From the NCBI GenBank assembly GCA_965659415.1, contig CBFHVA010000008.1, positions 62,001 to 126,000 on the forward strand: 64,000 nucleotides of DNA, given 5' to 3'. This DNA comes from Phaeocystidibacter sp965659415 (GTDB lineage: Bacteria > Bacteroidota > Bacteroidia > Flavobacteriales > Schleiferiaceae). Under the pieces are notes generated by a model that searched no databases, was not told where the DNA came from, and saw only the letters and a program-made list of their open reading frames with translations. Positions 53,096 through 61,739 of the stretch are shown here, piece by piece; within the stretch, counting starts at the first letter, position 1, and the number at the start of each line of letters is the position of its first letter. Both the position numbers and the translations under genes were made by a program.

Positions 53096-54634
53096 TTAGT
53101 TTAGGTCTAACGTCAAAGACGATACGTTTTGTACGGTTTGTCCATTTCCAACAATCTGAGCTTCCACGTTGCGCACAATAATGGTTGAACCTGGGCGAGC
53201 TGCCGAGATTGCCTGCTTAGCCGCACCAGACAAACGATTTCCTTGAATACGGAAAGGTGGTTGTCCTGGAACAATCAATTCAAATGCGGTTACGCGAAGT
53301 GTCAAATCGAACGGGAAGTCAGGATACGCTGCTTGAATTTCAGCGTTGTTGATCGCTGAAGCAGAGTATGGACCTGAAGATGATCTGTTGTAAATCTGAG
53401 CTTCAGCTTTTGGAAGACCTTTGATTCGGAACTTCTTAGAGCCGATGCTGCGCGTAGATCCATCTTCTTCGCGAACTCCAACGGAGATTGTCACTTCAGT
53501 ACCTCTAGTACGGGTAACGTCAGCCACGTAGTTTCCATTTGAACCCGTTACGCCAGCGCCGCTCACTACCAAATCGCCAGGCTCAATGCCTGGAACAGAA
53601 ATCTCCAATGGATTCTTTACCTGACGGTAGAGAACGTTCATTTTGGTAGGAGAGATTACGGCTGTTGGCGGGGCAACGGTGTATGAACCTGAAAATACCT
53701 CGGCACTATCAGAGCCGGGAAGAATGATTTCTCCACTGAACTCTTGTACCCCGATGCCACTCGCACTTAAACGAATGGTGGCAATACCATCCTGGATGTC
53801 TTCAGCTGGAATAGTTTCACCATTCAAAGTGAACTCTGGATTCTGCGTATCGTCAAATGCAGCTAGGAATACTTGTGCTTCGTACTCATCACCTTGTGTC
53901 ACGAACGTGGACTTAGGCATAACCACAGCTTGCACATCAGTTACCTTAATCGACTTCGCATCAATAGAGGAGGAGTAGTACTCAAGCATGTCGGATTCAG
54001 CACGACGAACTTTTGCTTTGAGATCGGTTAGAAATGGAAGAATACCAGCTAATGGAAGCTCAGCAAACTTACGCTCTTCCCATTTTCTAGGTGTGTCTTC
54101 ACCGTCTTCCTTTTTGGGCTCAAAGTCGAACATTTCGTCGATTTCAGCACGAAGAGCTACATTGTCGCCCGTATTCGTTAGTAAGAAGGCTTCATAAGAT
54201 TCAAGCGCTTCACGAATTTCACGCGCTTTATCTTGACCACCTGTTTCCCGACCATTGATAAGAATGTTCGCCGGTACGTCGCGGTTGTCAGCACCCTTTA
54301 AACTGCCATCCTCTTCACGACCACCCGTTTCCTCAACAAGTGTAGCGTAAACACCGTCAATCAAATTAACGATGTCTTGAGCCTGAGGTCTCAAAGCTTG
54401 AGCTTTTTCGTTCCACTCTTTTGCCTTGTCTTTCTCAGCTGCTTCGGCTTCTAAAACTCCATAAAGAAGTTCATTTCCCTTTTCCACACTCGAAACCGTC
54501 GCAACCATACTGTTGTCGATTTCCACGAGTGCTTTAAGGATGTCTTTCGACACATTCAACGCCAGCATGGCCGTCAACACGAGGTACATCATGTTGATCA
54601 TCTTCTGACGTGGTGTTAGTTTTCCTCCTGCCAT
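53096..54634 (-). CDS. gldM: Type IX secretion motor protein GldM (PorM)
   Basis: 512 residues. A short cytoplasmic N-terminus and one transmembrane helix (about 11-33: MINMMYLVLTAMLALNVSKD) that interacts with GldL in the proton-driven motor, then four periplasmic domains (about 40-215 helical; 220-310, 315-400 and 405-512 beta). Family blocks include MYLVLTAMLALNVSKDILKA and PTKMNVLYRQVKNPLEISVP. It spans the periplasm to reach the GldK-GldN ring. Starts 41 nt after gldL. Confidence 0.97.
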   Translation of the reverse strand: MAGGKLTPRQKMINMMYLVLTAMLALNVSKDILKALVEIDNSMVATVSSVEKGNELLYGVLEAEAAEKDKAKEWNEKAQALRPQAQDIVNLIDGVYATLVEETGGREEDGSLKGADNRDVPANILINGRETGGQDKAREIREALESYEAFLLTNTGDNVALRAEIDEMFDFEPKKEDGEDTPRKWEERKFAELPLAGILPFLTDLKAKVRRAESDMLEYYSSSIDAKSIKVTDVQAVVMPKSTFVTQGDEYEAQVFLAAFDDTQNPEFTLNGETIPAEDIQDGIATIRLSASGIGVQEFSGEIILPGSDSAEVFSGSYTVAPPTAVISPTKMNVLYRQVKNPLEISVPGIEPGDLVVSGAGVTGSNGNYVADVTRTRGTEVTISVGVREEDGSTRSIGSKKFRIKGLPKAEAQIYNRSSSGPYSASAINNAEIQAAYPDFPFDLTLRVTAFELIVPGQPPFRIQGNRLSGAAKQAISAARPGSTIIVRNVEAQIVGNGQTVQNVSSLTLDLN

Positions 54635-54675
54635 GATTTATCTACTGTGAGATTTACAGATTCGTTAGATTCAGA

Positions 54676-55344
54676 TTAAGAGCGGCTTCCGCCCATTGCG
54701 CTCAACATGTTTCCATACACGTTGTTGAGGCTGCTCATGTTTTGAACCAAACTAGATACTTCAGTAGCTAATTTCTCAGAGTCATCCATTGACTGTCCGA
54801 GTTTCTCAACGAGGTTATTTTGCATTTCAGCTTGCTTGCTCGAGTTTTCAAGCTGCACGGCGTAAATCGCGTTTAAGTCTTCCATTTTTTTAGAAGCAGC
54901 CGTCAATTGGTCGCTGTACTCTTGCGTAGCACCTGCAGCGTCTACAGCAGTGCTCAAGCTTGCCGCTGTATCACCCAAACGGCGCATTCCGTCACCTAAA
55001 CTTTGAATGAGCTCTGGACCAATTTTAGCGTCTTCTAGCATGCGATCCAGTTCCTGTGTAGGATTCAAGGCAACAGCACCTCTGCGATCGTCCATGTCTG
55101 GATCTTCCATACCTGCTAATTCAGGATAAACAAGTGTCCAGTCGTACTCTTCATGTGGTTTCTCGAAAGCCGAGAAGAAGAAGATAACAGATTCCGTTCC
55201 GAGACCAACAATCAACATGAGGTCGGCGCCCGTAATGTGAAGAATCTTAAAAAGTGCGCCGAGAATTACAACTGCGGCACCAATACCATAAAGCTTCGCC
55301 ATAAAGTTTTTGAAGCCTTTTCCATTTACATCAATCAAAGCCAT
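54676..55344 (-). CDS. gldL: Type IX secretion motor protein GldL (PorL)
   Basis: 222 residues with two N-terminal transmembrane helices (about 18-37 and 41-60). The second holds Glu51 in LGTESVIFFFSAFEKP, equivalent to the conserved proton-pathway glutamate of GldL proteins. The cytoplasmic remainder is coiled coil (about 130-215, AASKKMEDLNAIYAVQLENS). GldL and GldM form the inner-membrane rotary motor that powers T9SS export. 53 nt after gldK. Confidence 0.97.
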   Translation of the reverse strand: MALIDVNGKGFKNFMAKLYGIGAAVVILGALFKILHITGADLMLIVGLGTESVIFFFSAFEKPHEEYDWTLVYPELAGMEDPDMDDRRGAVALNPTQELDRMLEDAKIGPELIQSLGDGMRRLGDTAASLSTAVDAAGATQEYSDQLTAASKKMEDLNAIYAVQLENSSKQAEMQNNLVEKLGQSMDDSEKLATEVSSLVQNMSSLNNVYGNMLSAMGGSRS

Positions 55345-55397
55345 TTTCCAACAGAAATTAAAAGGGTTAGCAAAAAAGGGGCTTGGGGACAGACATA

Positions 55398-56834
55398 TTA
55401 AAAGTCACCCGGATCTCTCCCCAAGAAGTTTTGGACCGTACGGAAGCCGATGTAGCTTTTAGACGTATCCTGAAATTCATAAGAACGTGAACCATTTTGC
55501 ATAAAGTAAGCGATGTCCTTCCAAGAACCTCCGCGGATTACTTTACGCTTCCAAGTTTCAAGATCGTAATCTTCAGCATTATACTTGAAATCTGGATTAA
55601 AGTCATTTACGTAGTAGTAAGAAGCTTCTTCGTAAGCTGTGCTAGTCCACTCTGAAACGTTTCCGCCCATGCAGTATAGGTTGAATCCGTTAGGTGAGTA
55701 GGAAGTAGCCTTCACTGGATAGAAGCCACCATCAGCAGTAAGATTACCACGCTGAGGCTTAAAGTTCGCTAGGAAACAACCTGAGCTGTTTGTAGCATAA
55801 GGACCACCCCAAGGGTACATGGTCAATTCGCTACCGCCGCGGGCTGCATATTCCCATTCAGCTTCCGTAGGCAAGCGGAACTCGTGCTCTTGAAGCATTC
55901 CAGCGCTTGCTAGGAAGTCATGTCGGTATTTTGAACGCCAGTTACAGAAAGCGTTGGCTTGCTTCCAAGAAATACCCACCACTGGATAATCATCGTAAGC
56001 TGGGTGCCAGAAGTACTTATCGTGCATTGGCTCATTGAACGCATAAGAGAAATCGGCGATCCATACCAAGGTATCTGGATAGATGTTAATTACTTCTTTT
56101 TCAAAGAAACTAGAGCGGTCAGAGTACTCGCGCGTCTCTTTAATGTAGTCTTCATAGCTCCAAGTACGTGAGTGTTGATCGTTGAAGTCGCCTTCCACCG
56201 GATCTGCAGAGTAATCGTATTGTGCACGATTGCCAAAGCGAGCGGCTTTCATTTTATCGATCCAGTAGTAGGTATAGTTCAATTGACGAGCGTCAATCAT
56301 TTTGTTACCCATGAATCTCTCTTCAAAAGGAAGGTACATCGACTCGAGAACCATCGTATAATCTTCGTTGAGATAACGGTCTTCGTCCCATTCAATGAAA
56401 GGCTCCCAATTTAAATGTCTTCGCACTGAATCTGGTGCATTCATCATGTACTCTTCATAGAATGAAAGTTCTCCTTCTATGTTTTCTGGATCGTAATATT
56501 CAAATCCTTCAATTTCCATTTCAGCCAAGCGGTAGCGAACGATAGAGTCGCGAACCCACTGCACAAACTGACGATATTCGTTGTTTGTGATTTCTGTCTG
56601 GTCCATATAGAACCCAGAAATAGAAACGGTTTTTGATGGAGCCGCAAATGCCGAAGGCACATCTGGATCAGAATGACCCATATTAAATGACCCCGTGCGC
56701 ACGTAAACCATACCATATGGTTCCGTTGGGTACCATTCAGTGCGACCCTGAACACCTACTAGTTCACCGTGGTCCGAGCTGGAACACGACGCCAGTAGGG
56801 CGATTGAGATGATCGATAATCCGAATTTATTCAT
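55398..56834 (-). CDS. gldK: Type IX secretion lipoprotein GldK (PorK)
   Basis: 478 residues with a lipoprotein signal (MNKFGLSIISIALLASC, Cys17). The domain has formylglycine-generating-enzyme (sulfatase-modifying factor) fold: FNMGHSDPDVPSAFAAP, TEITNNEYRQFVQW, VVGISWKQANAFCNWRS, RLPTEAEWEYAARGG, MGGNVSEWTS, and VIRGGSWKDIAYF. In GldK the fold is structural, anchoring the ring to the outer membrane, not an oxidase. A long insert (about 125-245) is charged and Tyr-rich. Second gene of the operon. Confidence 0.97.
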   Translation of the reverse strand: MNKFGLSIISIALLASCSSSDHGELVGVQGRTEWYPTEPYGMVYVRTGSFNMGHSDPDVPSAFAAPSKTVSISGFYMDQTEITNNEYRQFVQWVRDSIVRYRLAEMEIEGFEYYDPENIEGELSFYEEYMMNAPDSVRRHLNWEPFIEWDEDRYLNEDYTMVLESMYLPFEERFMGNKMIDARQLNYTYYWIDKMKAARFGNRAQYDYSADPVEGDFNDQHSRTWSYEDYIKETREYSDRSSFFEKEVINIYPDTLVWIADFSYAFNEPMHDKYFWHPAYDDYPVVGISWKQANAFCNWRSKYRHDFLASAGMLQEHEFRLPTEAEWEYAARGGSELTMYPWGGPYATNSSGCFLANFKPQRGNLTADGGFYPVKATSYSPNGFNLYCMGGNVSEWTSTAYEEASYYYVNDFNPDFKYNAEDYDLETWKRKVIRGGSWKDIAYFMQNGSRSYEFQDTSKSYIGFRTVQNFLGRDPGDF

Positions 56835-56913
56835 AGCGAAACGGTGTTTCCTTGTCTTAGTTGTTGTTCCTCTTGCGAGTACAGCTTGCTATATTACTTC
56901 AACCATTTAAAAC

Positions 56914-57864
56914 TCACAACCACTTAATGTTCCCATAACGCTCCGTAGGTCGCTCTGGAATTTCAATTTTAAAGCAGTAATTAACAGAAATCTCATGACT
57001 ACCAGAACTCGCTGAATTCAGGTCGCTGGTGGTCAGGTCATAGGAGTAGGCAACTTGTAATCCCGGCAAAATTCTATACCCTGCCATTAGGGCAATCGCA
57101 TCTTGCACACGATAAGTAACGCCACCCCATATCTGGTTATTATACATGGCGCTAACATTGATGTCGGCCTGAGGATTCAGAGCACTTTCATCAAACTTCA
57201 CCATGGCTGAAGGGGTTAATACTAGGTTTGTACTCGGGATGGCAATGTCATAACCACCCATCAAGAAATAGTGTCGTACGTGATTTAGCTGTGTAACTGC
57301 ACCGGTCTGAGAGGTGAAATCAGTAGAAGCACCCACCAATTGACGTGTGCTAGCACCCAACCACATGTTGCCTCCTTGGTAGTAAACACCAAATGTTCCG
57401 TCAACAGCCAACCCTGAAGAACCTTGGTTGATTACGCTTGGATCCAATCCGGCACCAGGGTCAGGTAAAATATAGCTCTCGCCAGAAACAATCTGATTCG
57501 TGTAGATATCGATACCCGCGCCAATACCTAACGTTCCTTCACCTAGATTCATCTGATAACCATAACCTAAGCCAATGCTTACATTTTGGAAGAATCCAAT
57601 CTGATCGTTCGTCACGTTGAGGTAAACCCCACCATGCAAAAGACTAATTGGCACTTCAACGTTCAAGTTTTGCGTAACAGGAGCGTTGTCGAATCCAACC
57701 CACTGGGTGCGATACGTACCATTGATACAATATGAACCACTGCTACCTGCAACTCCTGGATTGAAGTACAAGCGGTTGTTCATAAACTGAGTGAACTGTA
57801 TATCCTGCTGCGCGAAAACAGGCAGTACAGTACCCATCAGTAAAAGGGTAATTAGTTTCTTCAT
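56914..57864 (-). CDS. PorP/SprF family type IX secretion outer-membrane protein
   Basis: 316 residues from the ATG at 57864 (signal KKLITLLLMGTVLPVFAQ); a longer frame would add 25 residues without a signal. Opening of the mature part, QDIQFTQFMNNRLYFNPGVA, is the family hallmark, followed by alternating beta-barrel strands (LGYGYQMNLGEGTLGIGAGI, VAYSYDLTTSDLNS). PorP interacts with the GldK/N ring or with surface cargo. First gene of the operon, 79 nt before gldK. Confidence 0.95.
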   Translation of the reverse strand: MKKLITLLLMGTVLPVFAQQDIQFTQFMNNRLYFNPGVAGSSGSYCINGTYRTQWVGFDNAPVTQNLNVEVPISLLHGGVYLNVTNDQIGFFQNVSIGLGYGYQMNLGEGTLGIGAGIDIYTNQIVSGESYILPDPGAGLDPSVINQGSSGLAVDGTFGVYYQGGNMWLGASTRQLVGASTDFTSQTGAVTQLNHVRHYFLMGGYDIAIPSTNLVLTPSAMVKFDESALNPQADINVSAMYNNQIWGGVTYRVQDAIALMAGYRILPGLQVAYSYDLTTSDLNSASSGSHEISVNYCFKIEIPERPTERYGNIKWL

Positions 57865-58035
57865 ATGAGCGTGCTCTGAGCTATGTACAGCTTTGTAGCC
57901 GCCTAAGATATTAATATTATTTATCTCAGGAAGATTCACGACGGCAATTTAAGCGGAAGAAATCTTCAACATTGTCCGTTCTTTCCCACATCGCCCCTTT
58001 TTTGCGGGACGAAAATACTGACAAAGGGGTCGTTA

Positions 58036-59199
58036 TTAAAGGCCTTTTTGTTGCGCTTTCCACCAGCGGTCTGGTATGGATCCTGACATCGCTGCCTCGT
58101 AGTCTTTCGCGTTGCAAGGGATCAAGGCGTGTCGCATATGTTGGGCTTGTTGGATGGGAACTTCGATCCACCAACGCTCGCTCAACGGACTTTTGTAGAA
58201 AATCAACTCCAAATCTCCCTCATCTACCAATACAGTGAATTTGGTATAGTCATTTTTGCTGGCAAATGGGTAATCTCCTCTTCGTTGCTGCACTCCTTCA
58301 ATGAAGTACCAAATCATTTGAGCCATCAGGTGGGCGCTCATTCCTTGAATATCCAAAGATGGATTGTATTCGAATACACCGAAGCAAGATACTTTGTCGC
58401 TCAAGCCTGAATATCGAGCAATAGCACATGCTTCTTCTCCTGAAAAACCATTTGGACTAACGTGACCGTTACCAGGACTATCTCCTTGTCGGATGGCATT
58501 TAAGTCAAAGGTCACCATATCAGCGTCGCGAACAACCGGCTCGACCTCACTGAGGTCAGCCCTTAATTTTCCAATGCGGTGCGTTTCGAAGTGCATGCGT
58601 TCCATCAAATCTACCTCCTCCTGGGGAATGAAATAGGTTTGGTAGCCCAAATTGGAATAGTTGAACAGATTATAGGGCTTATTGAGAACGATATGGCTCA
58701 AAAAGTTGCTCGAGTTGAATCCGTCATTCTGCTGACCAAGGTCGAAGCGATTGTCTATCGAGACTAAGTTTACAGTTTGCTCGAGCTTATCGTATGCCCG
58801 ATAGGCTCCATAGGTCAAGTCTTGACTCCCACCGATGATTACCGGTATAATATCCGCTTTTCGGAGTTCCTCTACTAAAATTCGAACGGCCGCAATAGAG
58901 TCTTCGAGGGTTTCACCTTGGTAAATGTTGCCCAAGTCGGCCACGTTTAAACCCCATTGACCGAAGAGCAATTGGTAAAGGAACGGACGTACCGCATCTG
59001 GTCCTGATGCACACCCTCGATTGAACTTACTGCCCCGGTCTTCCAACACTCCAACAATCGCAATCTGCAAATCAGCCAGCTCTGGAATGCTATTTATTTC
59101 ATCATGAATATGAAGCTTCTTGGCCAGAGATGCCGGGTGGAGGTCTTCTGCAGCCTCAATGAGGTGATTGGGTACAGGAGCCAGTATGTCGTTGAGCAT
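58036..59199 (-). CDS. Arginase/formimidoylglutamase-fold protein lacking half of the metal ligands
   Basis: 387 residues with the ureohydrolase layout: an N-terminal strand (LQIAIVGVLEDRGSKFNRGC), SGPDAVRPFLY, and the three metal-site blocks. In active enzymes these read GGDHS, DAHxD and SxDxD. Here they are GGSQD (123-127), DNRFD (149-153) and TFDLN (230-234). Thus the ligand His at block 1 is Gln126, the His of block 2 is Arg151 and the last Asp of block 3 is Asn234; Asp149, Asp153 and Asp232 remain. A dinuclear Mn site is unlikely, so automatic labels such as formimidoylglutamase are doubtful. It lies 9 nt after topA and 171 nt before the PorP/gldKLMN operon. Confidence 0.88.
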   Translation of the reverse strand: MLNDILAPVPNHLIEAAEDLHPASLAKKLHIHDEINSIPELADLQIAIVGVLEDRGSKFNRGCASGPDAVRPFLYQLLFGQWGLNVADLGNIYQGETLEDSIAAVRILVEELRKADIIPVIIGGSQDLTYGAYRAYDKLEQTVNLVSIDNRFDLGQQNDGFNSSNFLSHIVLNKPYNLFNYSNLGYQTYFIPQEEVDLMERMHFETHRIGKLRADLSEVEPVVRDADMVTFDLNAIRQGDSPGNGHVSPNGFSGEEACAIARYSGLSDKVSCFGVFEYNPSLDIQGMSAHLMAQMIWYFIEGVQQRRGDYPFASKNDYTKFTVLVDEGDLELIFYKSPLSERWWIEVPIQQAQHMRHALIPCNAKDYEAAMSGSIPDRWWKAQQKGL

Positions 59200-59208
59200 G
59201 GTTCGGAT

Positions 59209-61521
59209 TTATTTCTTCTTCTTGGCAGCTCGTCTAGGTTTCTTCTCGCCGGCCTTTTCAATGATCTCTAAAGCCGCTTCAAGGGTAAGTTCTTTGGCTT
59301 CCGTGCCTTTCGGGATTCGGAAGTTGCGGCGACCTCTTTTCAGATAAGGACCATATGGACCGTTAAGAACTTCAATGATCGGATCGGCATCTTCAAACAC
59401 CTTGATGTTGCGATTCGCCTGTTGCTCGCGCTTTTCTTCGATGAGTTGAATGGCCGTTTCAAGATCTACATTCAGAGGACTCAAGGGTTCTTTCAGAGAA
59501 GCATATGTCTTCTCGTGCTGCACGTAAGGGCCAAACCGACCGATAGCAGCCTTAATAGGCTTGTCTTTGTATTCTCCCACGGTACGTGGAAGCTTGAACA
59601 ATTCCAATGCATCTTCCAATTTCATGGTGTCGATATGCATGTCTTTTGGAATTGAAGCGAATTGCGGTTTCTCTTCATCCTCGGTAGAGCCCATTTGCAC
59701 CATGGGTCCGTATCTACCGACTTTTGCGTAAATCGGTTTCCCAGAATCAGGGTGCTTGCCTAACAATCGCTCGCCACTAGCTCGCTCCGCGTCTTCTGCA
59801 TCTTCAATTTTCGTGTGGAACGATCCGTAGAATTCATTGAGCATTTCTACCCAGCCTTCGTTACCGGCAGCTATTCTGTCGAACTCAGCTTCAACGCTCG
59901 CCGTGAAGTGATAATCCATGATTTGTTCAAAATGCTGAACGAGGAAGTCGTTAACTACCATGCCGATATCCGTTGGCATTAATTTACCCTTATCGGCACC
60001 AGTGCGCTCCTCCAAAGATTGTTTGTCGAAATTTTGTCCTTCGAGCGTCAACTGACTATACGAGCGCATTTCGCCTTCCAAATCAGACTTTTCTGCGTAT
60101 CCACGTTTTTGAATTGTAGAAATGGTAGGTGCGTAGGTAGAAGGTCGCCCAATCCCTAACTCTTCCAGTTTCTTCACCAAACTCGCCTCAGTATATCGAG
60201 GTGGATGCTTCGTAAAGCGCTCAGTTGCTGTGATGGTGTCATAGGAGAGATCCTCGCCTTGAGTTAGCTTAGGAAGCATGTTCTTTTCTTCCACTTCCTC
60301 ATCGTCCGTTCCTTCTAGATAGGCTCTCAAGAATCCATCAAATTGAATCACTTCACCTTTAGCTACGAAGTGGTATGGGTTGCCATTCACTTCGATGTGA
60401 GCGGTGGTTCTTTCTAGTTTGGCATCGGCCATTTGAGAAGCCATGGTGCGCTTCCAAATCAGGTCGTACAACCTCTTTTGTTGCCTATCTGCTCCAGCGG
60501 CGTGATTAGCCATGGAGGTAGGACGTATTGCTTCGTGCGCCTCTTGTGCGCCCTTGTTCTTATTCGTGTACTTGCGCGGCTTGCTGTAATCATCGCCGTA
60601 ATAGCTTTGAATTTCTGCCTTTGCACCTTCCAATGCATCATTGGAGAGATTTACGCTATCTGTTCTCATATACGTGATGAGTCCGCTTTCATAAAGTCGC
60701 TGTGCTACCGACATCGTTTGAGAAACGGAAAAACTCAGCTTGCGAGCTGCCTCTTGCTGAAGGGTTGAAGTGGTAAATGGAGGAGCAGGAGTGCGCTTTG
60801 CTGGTTTGGTCTCCAGCTTAGTAATCTTCATTCCCGCCTTGGCGGCAGCTTCAAGGAAGGCCTGTGCTTCAGCTTCAGTGTCAAATCGATGATTTAGTTC
60901 AGCTTGGAAAGTGTCGCCTTTTTCATTCTTCATGAGGGCAACCACTCGAAAGCTATTTGAAGTCTCGAAGTTCCGAATCTCTCTTTCTCGCTCCACGAGC
61001 AATCGAACGCTGACACTCTGAACGCGACCCGCGCTCAAACCTCTACGTACTTTTTTCCAGAGCACCGGCGAGAGTTCGAAACCTACCAATCGATCGAGTA
61101 CACGACGAGCCTGTTGAGCATTTACTAAGTTGGCATCAATTCTTCTTGGATTGTCAACGGCATTTTTAATGGCCGTCTTCGTGATCTCGTGAAATACTAT
61201 TCTGTTGGTGGTAGCCGGATTGAGATCAAGGGCTTCAGCTAGGTGCCAAGCAATGGCTTCCCCTTCGCGGTCTTCATCGGATGCGAGCCACACGGTCTCT
61301 GCATCTTTAGCAAGTTTCTTCAGCTTCTTTACAACGTCTTTTTTGTCTTTGGATACCTCGTAAATAGGCTTGAACCCATTGTCGATTTCAACCCCCATTC
61401 CTTTAGATACCAGATCGCGGATATGGCCAAAACTCGACTCCACCTTGAAGTCGCTACCGAGTATTTTCTCTATAGTTTTTGCCTTGGCCGGCGACTCGAC
61501 TATCACTAAGTTTTTCGACAT
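59209..61521 (-). CDS. topA: DNA topoisomerase I
   Basis: 770 residues from the ATG at 61521 (SKNLVIVESPAKAKTIEKIL), the conserved start; an upstream frame adds 36 residues without conservation. Toprim domain with VESPAKAKTIEKILGS and ASDEDREGEAIAWHL, then VGFELSPVLWKKVRRGLSAG, the active-site Tyr in ESGLITYMRTDSVNLS and IGRPSTYAPTISTIQKRGY. The C-terminus lacks Cys zinc fingers and instead has several GRYGPMVQ/GRFGPYVQ/GPYGPYLKRG repeat modules and a basic tail (KKPRRAAKKKK). It relaxes negative supercoils. Cotranscribed with the arginase-fold gene. Confidence 0.98.
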   Translation of the reverse strand: MSKNLVIVESPAKAKTIEKILGSDFKVESSFGHIRDLVSKGMGVEIDNGFKPIYEVSKDKKDVVKKLKKLAKDAETVWLASDEDREGEAIAWHLAEALDLNPATTNRIVFHEITKTAIKNAVDNPRRIDANLVNAQQARRVLDRLVGFELSPVLWKKVRRGLSAGRVQSVSVRLLVEREREIRNFETSNSFRVVALMKNEKGDTFQAELNHRFDTEAEAQAFLEAAAKAGMKITKLETKPAKRTPAPPFTTSTLQQEAARKLSFSVSQTMSVAQRLYESGLITYMRTDSVNLSNDALEGAKAEIQSYYGDDYSKPRKYTNKNKGAQEAHEAIRPTSMANHAAGADRQQKRLYDLIWKRTMASQMADAKLERTTAHIEVNGNPYHFVAKGEVIQFDGFLRAYLEGTDDEEVEEKNMLPKLTQGEDLSYDTITATERFTKHPPRYTEASLVKKLEELGIGRPSTYAPTISTIQKRGYAEKSDLEGEMRSYSQLTLEGQNFDKQSLEERTGADKGKLMPTDIGMVVNDFLVQHFEQIMDYHFTASVEAEFDRIAAGNEGWVEMLNEFYGSFHTKIEDAEDAERASGERLLGKHPDSGKPIYAKVGRYGPMVQMGSTEDEEKPQFASIPKDMHIDTMKLEDALELFKLPRTVGEYKDKPIKAAIGRFGPYVQHEKTYASLKEPLSPLNVDLETAIQLIEEKREQQANRNIKVFEDADPIIEVLNGPYGPYLKRGRRNFRIPKGTEAKELTLEAALEIIEKAGEKKPRRAAKKKK

Positions 61522-61678
61522 GCTCTCTCGAATTTGGTGTGGTTCCCTTGCAACGAATATCGCGTACAAAGTAAAGCACAATTTTTTTTGACTGCCGCAT
61601 TTTGAAGTATTCGATTCAAATCGGCACATATATATACGTATACCCCTACCCAGTCGTTCAAAGTTTATTCGCTGTCAT

Positions 61679-61712
61679 TTTGACAGACCACTGGTACATT
61701 TTTCTAAATTTG
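61679..61712 (+). promoter_or_regulatory. Promoter of the miaB operon
   Basis: TTTG (61679-61682), a 22-nt spacer and TAAATTTG (61705-61712) match the -33/-7 consensus. The start site would be near 61718 and the miaB ATG at 61740. The box lies within a longer in-frame extension of miaB, which supports the internal start. Confidence 0.65.
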
Positions 61713-61739
61713 CACCTCGACAAAAAATACAACAGGACT

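Noticed and set aside
58036..59199. Annotation as an active formimidoylglutamase (hutG)
   Set aside because: No other histidine-degradation gene is nearby and half of the metal ligands are replaced.
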